This document shows, one piece after another, positions 15,843-26,353 of a stretch of DNA of 32,500 nucleotides (its first letter is position 1; every line of letters begins with the position of its first letter). Under the pieces are notes generated by a model. The model saw only the letters and a program-made list of their open reading frames with translations. It was not told where the DNA came from and made no database searches. The DNA comes from Apostichopus japonicus (Eukaryota > Echinodermata > Holothuroidea > Aspidochirotida > Stichopodidae): assembly GCF_037975245.1 (NCBI RefSeq), contig NC_092563.1, forward strand, positions 2,947,501-2,980,000, written 5' to 3'. A program made the translations under genes and the position numbers.

Positions 15843-16260
15843 TATCATGTGACAGGTTGTACTTGATGTGACAGATTGTACTTGATGTGACAGGTTGCAC
15901 GTGATGTGACAGGTTGCACGTCATGTTACAGGTTGTACGTCATGTGACAAGTTGTACGTGATGTGACCGGTTGCACGTCATGTTACAGGTTGTACGTGAT
16001 GTGACAGGTTGGACGTGATGTGACAGATTGTATGTGATGTGACAGGTTGCACGTCATGTTACAGGTTGTACGTCATGTGACAAGTTGTACGTGATGTGAC
16101 CGGTTGCACGTCATGTTACAGGTTGTACGTGATGTGACAGGTTGGACGTGATGTGACAGAATGTACGTTATGTGACAGGTGTACGTTATTGTGATAGGTT
16201 GCACGTCATGTGATAGGTTGTGCGTCATGTGACAGGTTGTATGTCATGTGACAGGTTAGG
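15843..16260. repeat. 19-bp minisatellite with 133-bp higher-order unit
   Basis: About 22 units of GATGTGACAGGTTGTACGT with variants (TTACAGG, GACAAG, GACCGG, GCACGT). A 7-unit block starting GCACGTCATGTTACAGG recurs at 15916 and 16049, exactly 133 bp apart, with the same order of variants. This shows that blocks, not only single units, have been duplicated. Confidence 0.92.
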
Positions 16261-16269
16261 TAATCTCGA

Positions 16270-16419
16270 TTTCGTGCTGACTTACAATGAGTCCACTCTC
16301 GTACCGGTATTCTAGCTGGTACCTGGACTTGTACTCATAGATTTGTACTCGCAGTCTGCGTATTCTGGAAATCTAGAACTGGTACTAAAGGACTCGTATT
16401 TGAAGATTTTTATTTGAAG
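16270..16419. repeat. ACTCGTA/ACTTGTACTC degenerate block
   Basis: ACTTGTACTC, TTGTACTCGCAG and ACTCGTATTTG recur with loose spacing. Read on the minus strand these become GAGTACAAGT-type motifs like those at 3272-3625. Confidence 0.45.
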
Positions 16420-16697
<278 letters not shown>

Positions 16698-17379
16698 TAT
16701 AATTATTATTTTGTTTCTTTTTCCAAGTCTGGACCTTTGAACCGTCTTAACTGGGTTTTGTTTTAAATTGTCTAAGCGATTGATAAGATATTGTTGACAT
16801 ACATTATAACACGAAAGCATTTAAAGATGAATGTTATTGGTAACTTATTACAAACCGAAAATCGTTAAAACACACACACACATATATTGGCAACATTTAC
16901 GGTTACAGAATGATTACTGTGTTAATATGCTTATTTGCCTAATTTTGTAATGTCACACTCACAATCCTATAGCATATTTCTGAATTCTACGCTTGTAGGG
17001 TGGAAGGGTGTAAAATATCCCGCGTGTTGGAAATCGCCGTGAACATGTCTTCCGTATCCTAGTAAATGTCTTATGAAAAAATGAATACATACAGATCTAT
17101 GGATATGCTCGTACATGAACAACGAGGTGACATATAACCCAAGGATATGGCAACTCTGTGTTATTGCTTTCAATTTCAATAACTATCTTCTTCCAGGACA
17201 TTCAAGTAAAAATTATGCAATGCGGCTGTCTGGGGCGAAACTTTCATGTTTAAATATTTAGTCATTAAAGACCGTATATTGATAAGTAAATATTAAAGGT
17301 TATAATGATATGGTCAGTGAAAAGTAAAGGACTTATGGATACGTGTCAATAGAAGAGATATTATGTAATGAATTTATAG
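16698..17379. other. Gene-free DNA
   Basis: A splice-acceptor-like CTTCTTCCAG lies at about 17187-17196, followed by GACATTCAAG. The frame closes after 18 codons with no EF-hand, so I do not call an exon. Confidence 0.4.
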
Positions 17380-17643
17380 TCAGTAAAGGACATATAGTCT
17401 GTAAAGGACATATAGTCAGTAACGCCCATATGTCAATAAATGCTATATAATCAGTAAAGAGTATATATGGTTAGTAAAGGACACATAGTCAGTAAAGAAC
17501 ACATAGTCTGTAAAAGACATATATTCAGTAACGCCGATGTGTCAATACGTGTTATATAGTCAGTAAAGAGTATATATCGTCAGTAAAGGACATATAGTAT
17601 GTAAAGAACATATAGTCTGCAGATGACGTATAGTAAGTAACGT

Positions 17644-17647
<4 letters not shown>
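17380..17647. repeat. 18-bp minisatellite with 109-bp higher-order unit
   Basis: Units of about 18 bp, CATATAGTCAGTAAAGGA with variants. A longer block (AGTCTGTAAAGGACATAT, CAGTAACGCC, then a GTCAATA segment) occurs at 17396 and again at 17505, 109 bp apart. Confidence 0.88.
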
Positions 17648-17684
<37 letters not shown>

Positions 17685-17758
17685 TATATAGGCCTATATA
17701 TATATAGGCCTATATATATAGGCCTATATATAGGCTATATATATATATATATATATAT
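17648..17758. repeat. (TA)n with TATAGGCCTATA palindromes
   Basis: (TA)n at the edges encloses four AGGCCTATA or AGGCTATA blocks at about 17688-17735. TATAGGCCTATA is itself a perfect palindrome. Confidence 0.85.
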
Positions 17759-18295
17759 CATTTAAATATTTGGATACAAGATGACAAAAACCGAAAAAGA
17801 AATCATTATATGTCATTGTATAACCACCCTGGTTTTGTTCGTAACCAATATGAGCAACCGAGTACGGTCTATTGGAAATGGATACCGGTAATAACTGATT
17901 TTAATGGATATAGATTATCTTTCATTATTTTATCCCGAAATTTTTCCCGTTAGTTATCTTTGTTAATTGAAATAAACCAAAAAAGTTAATATTTCACAGC
18001 TTGTTTTTTGTTTTGTTTGTTATAAACTACTTAATGAGCACAGCACCGACGTGAATTTTCGTGCTGAGCCTATTTCAACTGGTTTATATACGGGGAGATT
18101 TAGAAATTCGCAGTATACGCACAGCGTAATACGAAGAATCGAGTCATAAAATATTACAACTGTATATTGGAAACAGCCGATTACATTATTGGGTTCTATA
18201 GTTCAATTACGCGCTAGCTGTTGACTACATCTGTATGCAATATCATACCCGCGTAATTATATACAAAATCGTGTTGTCTGTCAAGGCTATACTGA
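17759..18295. other. Gene-free DNA
   Basis: Nothing recognised. Confidence 0.4.
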
Positions 18296-18990
18296 TTCAA
18301 TTAAATACAACAAAGTAACGCAAAATAATACAATAAAATACAAAGGTTATAACAAACCATGCAATGCAATACATTATATTACAATGCTATGCAGTACCGT
18401 ATATTAAAATCTAACGAAACACAATAGAGTAAGGCATCATAATACGATACGACAGAATGTTATAAAGTACAATGCAACCCTACATACAATGTAACACAAG
18501 ATATTTTTAAAACAATGCAATGTAATGCATTGCATTACAATTCAATGCAGTTTACATGACATAGTAACGAAATACAATGGATATGATGCGATCCAGTGCA
18601 ATACAATGCAATGTAATGAATACAATGCAATACAATACAATACAATACAATGTTTTACAATGTAATACAATACAATACAATGTTATACAATGCAATGTTA
18701 TGCATTGCATTACAATTCAATGCAGTTTACATGACATAGTAACGAAATACAATGGATATGATGCGATCCAATGCAATGCAATATTATACAATACAATGCA
18801 TTACAATACAATGTTAAACAATACAATACAAAGCAATGTAATGCAATACAATACAAAGCAATGTAATACAATACAATGCAATACAATACAATACAATACA
18901 ACATAGACTAATACAATATAATACAATGCAATGCAATGTAATACAATGCAATGGCATATAATGCAATTCAGTGCAATAGAATACGTCTCC
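18296..18990. repeat. Degenerate (ATACA)n array with 175-bp duplication
   Basis: ACAATACAATGCAATGTAAT-type sequence runs throughout, giving long Y-N-T-I-Q or C-I-V-L-Y open frames that are not genes. A block of about 70 bp that is not simple repeat, starting TGCATTGCATTACAATTC and containing GACATAGTAACGAAATAC, occurs at 18526 and 18701 with nearly no differences. This shows a recent 175-bp duplication. Confidence 0.88.
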
Positions 18991-20591
18991 TGCTATAAAA
19001 CTGATGAGCTGAAGAAAAACATTCATCTAAGAAGAGTACAATAGAAACAAAAGCATCAATGAGAGAGAAAACTAAAGAAAGAAAGAGAGAGAGAGAGGGG
19101 GGGGGGTAATGAAAAGAAGAAAGAATGAAACCAATAAGTAAAAGCAAACCAAAAATTGTTCAAGTGGTCTTATTCTTTTCAAATTTTGTTCTCTCCGGTT
19201 TACGCCACGTATATATCATCATTTCAATTTTCATTAGAAACGTTGCAACGAATCAAAGTGATTTCATCCTAGAACTCCAATTTTCTTTTTCATATATTTT
19301 TATATTTTATTATTTTATGTCTCTGTTCTAAGTTGACTACATATAGCTTATGAGCGATCCAATAAATTAGACAAGGTTTAGTCAAACGTTTTGACGTCAT
19401 ATGTTATGTCTGATAGCGGTTTACTGAAAGTTCGGTAATGCATTAGATAAGCTGTCGTGGATCGTTCATTAAGCATTAACAACGACTCTCGGAGACCTTT
19501 AGAATTCTCTAAGGGAAAAATCGAATGGAGTTTAGACAAACATTCAATGACTATATTACTGTTTGTGTGACCCCAAAAAACAAAAAAGAAGGAAAAATCC
19601 ATAAGAACCCTATACTTCCTCGAAAGGTAATGTCTCAATTGGTTATGAAGATAAATCAGAGAAAAACATAGAATTTCTTCCTTTGCCTTGGAAAGAAAAT
19701 AACAAAATGGACAAGGTAACCCCGTAGTTATTCGTATATGACGTCACTCAATGAGTTTAAAGGATAACATAACAGAGTCGCGGCCAGTCACTTTCTTTGA
19801 GGTCGAGTCGACTCACGGTAATTGTTTTTCTTCTGATTTGTGTCAAGTCAAGGACTCGAGTCATTGTACAGTCTCTGATGGGGCAAGTTGTCTCAAAATC
19901 TATTTCTAAGTCTCTTTTTATTTTGTACAAGACGGTCTCGTTATAATTCATAACAAGGAAGTCAATTAAAATATTACGGTGTTGAACAACATTTCTGGCT
20001 TCACAGTTTGTTACATTGCTGCGATACCATTTTTTTATTCGGAAATCTTAAACTTGTAAAAACAATGTTTTTTTTTGTGTTTATACACACATTATCAAAT
20101 ATCAAAATGCTTCTCAGATTTGTTTCTATGAATGTATCACTTTGATAAGACTTATAATCCTCATCAGATTCTTGAACTGCCTTAAGATTCGCTATTATAT
20201 ACAAGGCAACCTTCAGGATCACAACATAGGATTCTGCAGTCTCGGAACCCAACTTATCCTTAGGCCTATATCCACAATCGCAGCTCTATGGGCTGAAATA
20301 GGGATTTATAGGGTTGCTCTTTGGGTTTACGATAGTACAGGAAGTCTTTTGTTTTATCTTTCACTTTCTTTGCGCCCGAGGAAGGATCAGGAGGTCCAAA
20401 AATTGGTGTAAACTACTTCATGTTTCCCCTCTGTTATAGAATATTAAATCCTACAGATTATACTATAGGCGTTTACTTCGATAAACGAGGACTGACAATC
20501 TGCTGCCGCCTATTTTTCTGGCTTGAACAAGCTTAATGTTTATGCTTCTATCCCATAATAATTACTCAAATTTGTAGTCAACTTGACAGAA
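18991..20591. other. Gene-free DNA and probable 3' flank of the NAT-like gene
   Basis: A GA-rich block with a G run lies at 19072-19107. A minus-strand AATAAA at 20034-20039 could be a poly(A) signal for the NAT-like gene, about 550 bp past its stop. Open frames at 20142-20411 and 20336-20536 (plus) and 20001-20252 (minus) match nothing I can name. Confidence 0.35.
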
Positions 20592-22799
20592 TTAATCACG
20601 AAGTGACCCAGTATTTAAAAGAGCTTTTTCAATCATTTCTGTCGGTAACTGAGGAAACTCTTTGGAAAGTATTGCTTTCAATTCTTCTCTTGTTCCAACA
20701 TCCTTGCTATATAATGTTTGATTCAGGCCGTCGCTCCAAAAGACTTTGTTTCCTCTCACCGAGACCAGACAATTGCCATTGTAGTGGGATGCCCAAACAG
20801 ATCTGTTCAGATAAATCGACGGATCCTTGAAATAATCTTCGTCGTTCTTGAAGAAATACGAAATATCTACCAGTTTGGATACGTTAAGCGATGCACATTT
20901 GGACCATTGGCCAATATCAGTGCTACTCTGGCGGAGCCAGTCCAAATGACCGTCTGCAGTTCGTACGTACTTGTACTTGAAATCAGTGGCGTAGGAAGGT
21001 ACTTTTGAGTGGGGGGGGGCTGAAAACTGATGGCCGGCCTGGGGGAGGGGTCTAAGGGGAGGGGTGTCCCCCTCCCCTTTGGACTTTTTTTGCATTTCCA
21101 GGTGGCCTCAGATGCAATTTGGTGCAATATAGCACACTTCAACACCCACTCCATTTTGTAAAGAATTTTGCATTTTCACCTGGCCTTAGATGCAATTTGG
21201 TGCTTCAAATGAGATTTTTTTCTCATTTGGAAATGAAAAAGGGGTTTTCTGACTTGCGGAGCGGGGGGGGGGGGGGCGGAACGATACTTCCGCCCCTCAT
21301 ATTTTTCACTAGGGGGGCTGGCGCCGCCCAGCCCCCCCCCGGTTCCTACGCCCTTGCTTTAAATACGAGAATGAATAAATCGGTGACTCTCTCTCAAAGT
21401 TCAACGGTATTGCCTTAAACGTTGGATGTATGTTAGACACCTCCGCGATGTGTTTGTTTCCTTTAACTCCCACGTCATGGACAACGATACAGACATGCCC
21501 TTCGAAGGCCCCCGAAACAGTTGCAGGGCAAAAGTCGGTTTTATATCCAAGCGCATCCAACAAACACTTGAAAAACGGTTGTATCACTTGGCAAGTCCCT
21601 CCGTAGGTTTTAAACATGTGTTGTTTAATCAGGGAGAAAGTTAACCTTTTACGATCTTTAAGAGGAACGCTTGTTCTATAGACGGTTTGAAACGGTATCT
21701 TTTGGTGCATGGCGTATATCAATGAGTTTAGGAAATCCAGCCTACTTTCTTGCAACTTTTTATCAAAATTACAAATCTTCAGAATATCTTCAACAAATTC
21801 AAAAGCTTCCTCCTTAGTCAGATGGTATGACTGACCCTCCTCCTGATCGTGATTGCGTCTGTCGTCAGACTTATTATGGGATGGCTTAACTGCAAAAGAA
21901 AAAAACAAGGCGAGGTCATAGTTAAGTTACATTAAGGTTTTAGCCAAAGGACTAAATGAATATTGCACTCCTTATACCCCGATCGATGCAAAGCTTAAAT
22001 CAGTGGAAGAAATTGATTCATGTTTCTTCGTCACTTGGTGAGATCCAATCCTCCAACTTTGGACAGTTTGGCCTCTGTTGACCTCAACTAACCATTGACC
22101 TCTACTAAAAATACAATAAGTTCATGATTAATATAATGGATATTACATATCTACCGTACATGCAATCCATGAGATCGATCCACGCAACTTTTCGTGATGT
22201 AACATGGTCAAAGGGCTTCCACATTTTGACCTATGCTGACCTCAAATGACTTTTGACATCAACAGCAAAAATTGTTTCACTAAATATAGATTATCAGCAT
22301 GAAAAATTTGACATTAATCAAAGGTTATTCTTCTTGCGGTATTATGTTTAAAAAATGTACATATTTTGACGTCCGCTCTCCAGCTAACCTTTGACTTTTA
22401 GCATAAAAAAGGATTTTTAAACTCAGTATGGGGTATTCATATGCATATCGGTTTAATATTTATCAAAAGTTCCCGTCTGTTACAAGGTTGTGGTTTTTCT
22501 GACCTCTGTTGACTGCAAACAAACTTTGACACCACCATAAACAATGGGCATCTTGATTTCAATATGGGGCACATGAAAACATGAACTTCTGACTTCTCAG
22601 TTCCATTAATTAAAGTTTCTCTTATTGAAATAGCATATATATATAAGCGACTCGTCACAAAAAAACCCAAACAAACATAATAATATAATTTAAGATGTGA
22701 AATTTGATTATGCTGTTATATTTCTACTCATCCGACTCTAAAGTCGACAAAACAGTATAATAAAATGCAAAAATTCCAACTCCACTTACCACTATCCAT
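20592..22799 (-). CDS. Arylamine N-acetyltransferase-like protein, two exons, interrupted by a MITE
   Basis: NATs transfer acetyl from acetyl-CoA to arylamines or related substrates through a Cys-His-Asp triad in the cytosol. Exon 1 (22799-22790) codes only M-D-S plus one base and ends before GTAAGT. Exon 2 (21889-20592) follows TTTTGCAG in the matching phase, and TAA is at 20594-20592. Leaving out the inserted element, the length is 308 residues, near the usual ~290. Visible signatures are KIPFQTV (about 67-73, compare the NAT VPFEN), YGGTCQV with Cys103 (compare RGGWCLQV), GHVCIVV with His135, and HIAEVSN with Glu153 where NATs normally have Asp (YIVDAG). The C-terminal part matches NAT domain III (LVSVRGNKVFWSDG, TREELKAILSKEF). 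A 373-bp hAT-like MITE sits after Lys181 and adds an in-frame stop (21311-21309), so this allele should encode a truncated protein unless the element is spliced out. Family assignment is firm; substrate is unknown. Confidence 0.85.
20984..21356. mobile_element. Non-autonomous hAT-like MITE in the NAT exon
   Basis: The ends are inverted: CAGTGGCGTAGGAA at 20984 and, on the other strand, CAAGGGCGTAGGAA ending at 21356. Flanking 8-bp copies CTTGAAAT (20976-20983) and CTTTAAAT (21357-21364) look like a target duplication with one mismatch. An 8-bp duplication and CAGTGGCGTA-type ends are typical of hAT elements. Inside there are G and C runs (21009-21017, 21262-21276, 21331-21340) and a duplicated segment around GATGCAATTTGGTGC (21110 and 21189). 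There is no transposase. Confidence 0.85.
21890..22789 (-). other. Intron 1 of the NAT-like gene
   Basis: Exactly 900 bp from GTAAGT (22789-22784) to a pyrimidine-rich tract and CAG (21892-21890). Phases match on both sides. It contains the decayed ~140-bp repeat described separately. Confidence 0.85.
22055..22545. repeat. Decayed ~140-bp tandem repeat with TGACCT motifs
   Basis: Four diverged units start with TTTGGCCTCTGTTGACCTCA (22068), TTTTGACCTATGCTGACCTC (about 22224), TTTTGACGTCCGCTCTCCAG (about 22364) and TTTCTGACCTCTGTTGACTG (about 22495), each followed by a TTTGAC/TTGACC box and AAAAA-rich sequence. Spacing is about 130-155 bp. Divergence is high, so the array is old. Confidence 0.7.
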
Positions 22800-22890
22800 T
22801 TTGTAACTCTCTATTCGTCGGACAGAAATGAGCCTAATATATAGGCTAAGTTAGCTGAAAGCTGAACAGCCTGTATCGAAATGATAAGTT

Positions 22891-22899
22891 CTTTTTATA
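22891..22899 (-). promoter_or_regulatory. TATA box of the NAT-like gene
   Basis: On the minus strand the sequence reads TATAAAAAG, about 92 bp upstream of the start codon. This would place transcription start near 22865 and give a 5' UTR of about 65 nt. The position relative to ATG is normal for a TATA promoter; it is not verified. Confidence 0.55.
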
Positions 22900-23761
22900 A
22901 CCCTCAGATGCAATGATTCTGATTAAAGCAATGAGCTCTGGGTTATATTGTGTAGTTCATATGATGTACCATCCCTTTTCGGACTATATAGCCTATTTTC
23001 CGAATTAAGGCTGCATCGGCTTGATAACAAATATAAGTAATAATGAATATTAAAACCACAACGCGTAAACAATTCTTCCAATATGCTGGCAGAATCAGCC
23101 TAGAGTAAAAGTCGATTTAAAAAGTACAATGAAAAAAGAAGAAAGATTACCCAGTAGTAAAAGGTTAATAAAATGTAGTTAATTAATCAAAACAAAAACT
23201 AGCAAATAAGGTCAAAGGTAATCAAAGACCAGCATCAAGACATTTAAAGTTTCACTTAGATTCAAAGCGATAAACAGTTAAGATGATAAAAACCAGATTA
23301 CACCCGAGCATACATACATACATATATGCACACATGCATATATACACACATATACACGCAATCCTGTCACGCCATATTTCGTTATTGAAGCATAGCGTGA
23401 GGTGACAAATTTTCACCTCGTTCCCTAATGAAATATTGATGACGAAATATATAATTCTTTGTATTTAATATTGCAGTAATGGCTTCTATGATTGATGCCC
23501 AATGCTGAAAGGTAATGTCTTCGTAGACATGGCGTTTCTTGTAGTAAAGAAATGGGATAATAGAGATCCACATCTGCAGATTATCTACTAGCCAAATGAT
23601 CAACTGACTAATTATCCCTTTCTAAAGTACCCAACATATTACTCAAATCCCTCTATTCAATATTTGACGCATCTTTCTCTCCCGCAATCTGCAGCTTATA
23701 TCCCTTATCTAAGCCCTCTTAAAGCCTTTGTTCTGTGTCAGATGTAGTGAAGAACAAGTTT

Positions 23762-23767
<6 letters not shown>
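22900..23767. other. Gene-free DNA
   Basis: CATA/CACA-rich short repeats lie at about 23308-23358. The minus-strand open frame at 23382-23603 has a hydrophobic N-terminal part but no recognised family. Confidence 0.4.
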
Positions 23768-23825
<58 letters not shown>

Positions 23826-23845
23826 TTATTTATTTATTTATTTAT
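23768..23845. repeat. (TA)n followed by (TTTA)n
   Basis: About 53 bp of TA, then six TTTA units. The plus-strand open frame over it is a by-product. Confidence 0.9.
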
Positions 23846-25120
23846 ATAATTGAAATTGTAGTTAGTTGGATTATCCAGAAGAGTGAAAATATATATATAT
23901 GGGCAATACGTATGACATTACTACTTACATCGATGTTAATAGTCTGCTGTCGTCCCATGACCCCCCCCCTCCCCACCACCACCACCTAAAAAACCTCTGT
24001 CTTTGAGCTGTAATTCTTATTAGTTTTTTGTGCAATAATTGTCAATAAATACCACAGATTTGTTATGAACCTCATGACGACGTTAAAAATTAACCGAAGT
24101 AATATTATTGTTGAAGGCAACCTGAGGTATCCGTAAGCCAAATTTTAAATGTTTTTTAAAGCACGTATACCGGTGAGTTTCATCTTCCGCCATAGAAGTA
24201 TATATGTGCGCACGGGCGGAAATGTGAAAACACTTTTGTCGATCCATTTTCGTAAGTGCTACTCGAGAAACTGAATGTATTCATGAGGGGGAAATAATGT
24301 TGACGCCATTTTGTTTCAAACTGTAATTATTTATGAAAAGAAAGAGACGAGGTCTTAGCTCTCAAAGTTAATTGCGTAAAATTCAAATATACTTTGGGGC
24401 TATAGTAAGTTGAAGAAAAATATTTGACTTTCCTGCTTCAAATTGATTTATGAAACACTTTAAAGAGACAAAGCCCCCCCCCCCCCCACCCCGCCAAAAA
24501 AAAAATAAAAAAATAAAACTATACAGTCGACAGGATAAGTACATAGGACGTTTTAAGAAAAAATATTTTGGTCATTTTTTTTTCTAGACGCTGTTGATAG
24601 CAATAATGGACTGCCTGTTTAAATACTACAATATAATACATTATAGTACATCACGTTACCATGCACACCTAACAAACAACGTACCCTCGGAAAACATATA
24701 TGCAATTATATGAATGCTAATGAAATTACATTATTTTCAACCGTCAAAGAGTTATCCCCACTTTCTGCACTTCGACTCTTCCTTTGTTAATATGAATACT
24801 TCATAACCTTTATGCTTCAGTCGCTTTAATTAAGGTGATATATCAACTGCAAAAATGGCAGGCTTCGTGTACTTGCGCCTTGTAGGTGCTTGAATGCACA
24901 AGTTGAGTTTGCATTATTGCGTGACATGTAGGTTTTCTTAACCATAACGGTAGAAAAGGGATCATTGCAGTATCGAGTGGATTTAGTGATAAGATCGTAA
25001 GTAAAGAAATAATTTCTTCTGTTAGGGATTGGGCGAACGAAATGGTGGGGGACAAACAATCGGTGTATATTAAAACTGAATATGTGGATTTATATATGGA
25101 CATATTTTGTCGACAGTACA

Positions 25121-25124
<4 letters not shown>
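23846..25124. other. Gene-free DNA
   Basis: C runs lie at about 23962-23970 and at 24475-24489. The second is followed by an A-rich run. Nothing else is recognised. Confidence 0.4.

Positions 25125-25182
<58 letters not shown>
25125..25182. repeat. (AT)n microsatellite, ~58 bp
   Basis: Pure alternating AT. Confidence 0.9.
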
Positions 25183-25187
<5 letters not shown>

Positions 25188-26102
25188 CCAACGCAATAAA
25201 TGATTTTACATAATCACATTATGAATGATACATTTTCCTCATAGTTTTTATTTTTTTCTTTGTAACCATGTGAAAATTGTCCCCATTCGACTTTTTCTTC
25301 TTGTAGAAATCTGGCTTTCAAATTCACCAGTTTCATACCAAAAGCACCGTTTGTTCGAACGCATCCAGTTGGTGAATAGCGTAATGCGGGCAAATAGACA
25401 AAACTAGTGACTTGAAGTTAGCACTCCCATTTCCGCAGCAAATACACTCTCGCATAAACACGCACTGGAGATTGAATATTATATATAACGTACACATCGC
25501 GAACGTACGTATACAAACTACCATGCCCAGTTGATACGTACATAGCACTGCACATAGTACACTCAAACCACACTTCATAAACCGTTCTTCGAAATCGCTG
25601 AAAACAAATTCACGGATCAACTTTAGAGTAAAAGGAAGCTTGAAAAGTGGGTTTTGTCGCAATTTGCATTTGCCTAGATCACGTCACGTTCGCATCTGCT
25701 CAAAGTATATTTGAAATATCTATACTGAATGATTAAAAAATCGTTTCTCTGTCAAACGCAATATTAGCGTTCTCATACCTTGAAAATAATATTTGGATTT
25801 GCTTTTCGTTTTTTAAGGTAACTACCAGACAATTCTTTTAAACGACATGCAAGCACTATACATGGGTGCACGTGTCAGTAACAGGGAAAACTTGCACTTC
25901 TAAGCTTAAAACGAATAAACTAAGTACCATTCTAAGTACCATTTGGTACTTCATGATACTTCATTTTCAAACTCCAAAGCATCAAAAAGGAAATGACTTT
26001 TCTAGCCTTTAAATATTTGCCCCTTTTTTCCCTTTATTTACCATCTACCGTTGGCAGTGAGCCACGACGCAGGTAAATTAGTTTCGTGATTATCCAGAAT
26101 TC
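25183..26102. other. Gene-free DNA
   Basis: The minus-strand open frame 25333-25662 (109 codons) is Cys-rich but matches no family I know and has no clear splice or promoter context. Confidence 0.4.
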
Positions 26103-26130
26103 GCATAAATATTTATAATAATATTTATGC
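26103..26130. repeat. Perfect 11-bp inverted repeat
   Basis: GCATAAATATT, a 6-nt spacer TATAAT, then AATATTTATGC. It could form a hairpin or be a symmetric protein site. There is no adjacent gene to give it a role. Confidence 0.7.
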
Positions 26131-26224
26131 ATCAGTGACTAATGGGGCTGCCAAATGATAATCAGAATAATTTCGAAAGGAAGGTAAGAAACTTATGTGA
26201 AATATATCAATGTTTAAATTACCG

Positions 26225-26353
<129 letters not shown>

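Noticed and set aside
17197-17252. Possible EF-hand exon 3 after CTTCTTCCAG
   Set aside because: The frame in correct phase closes after 18 codons, and no EF-hand loop or good donor follows.
18577-19026. Open frames of Q-Y-N-T-I and C-I-V-L-Y repeats
   Set aside because: They are translation of the degenerate pentamer array on both strands.
20336-20536. Plus-strand open frame containing PEEGSGGPKIG, possibly a retroelement 3' remnant
   Set aside because: It lacks a start codon in its first part and any domain; the CCCGAGGAAGGATCAGG string only loosely recalls retroelement 3' ends. It lies in the probable 3' flank of the NAT-like gene.
20976-21364. The MITE acting as a simple GT-AG intron
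   Set aside because: The donor/acceptor pairs I could find near the element ends shift the frame or are non-canonical, so splicing remains only a possibility to test.
25333-25662. 109-codon minus-strand open frame, Cys-rich
   Set aside because: No domain recognised; a frame this long is expected occasionally in gene-free DNA.
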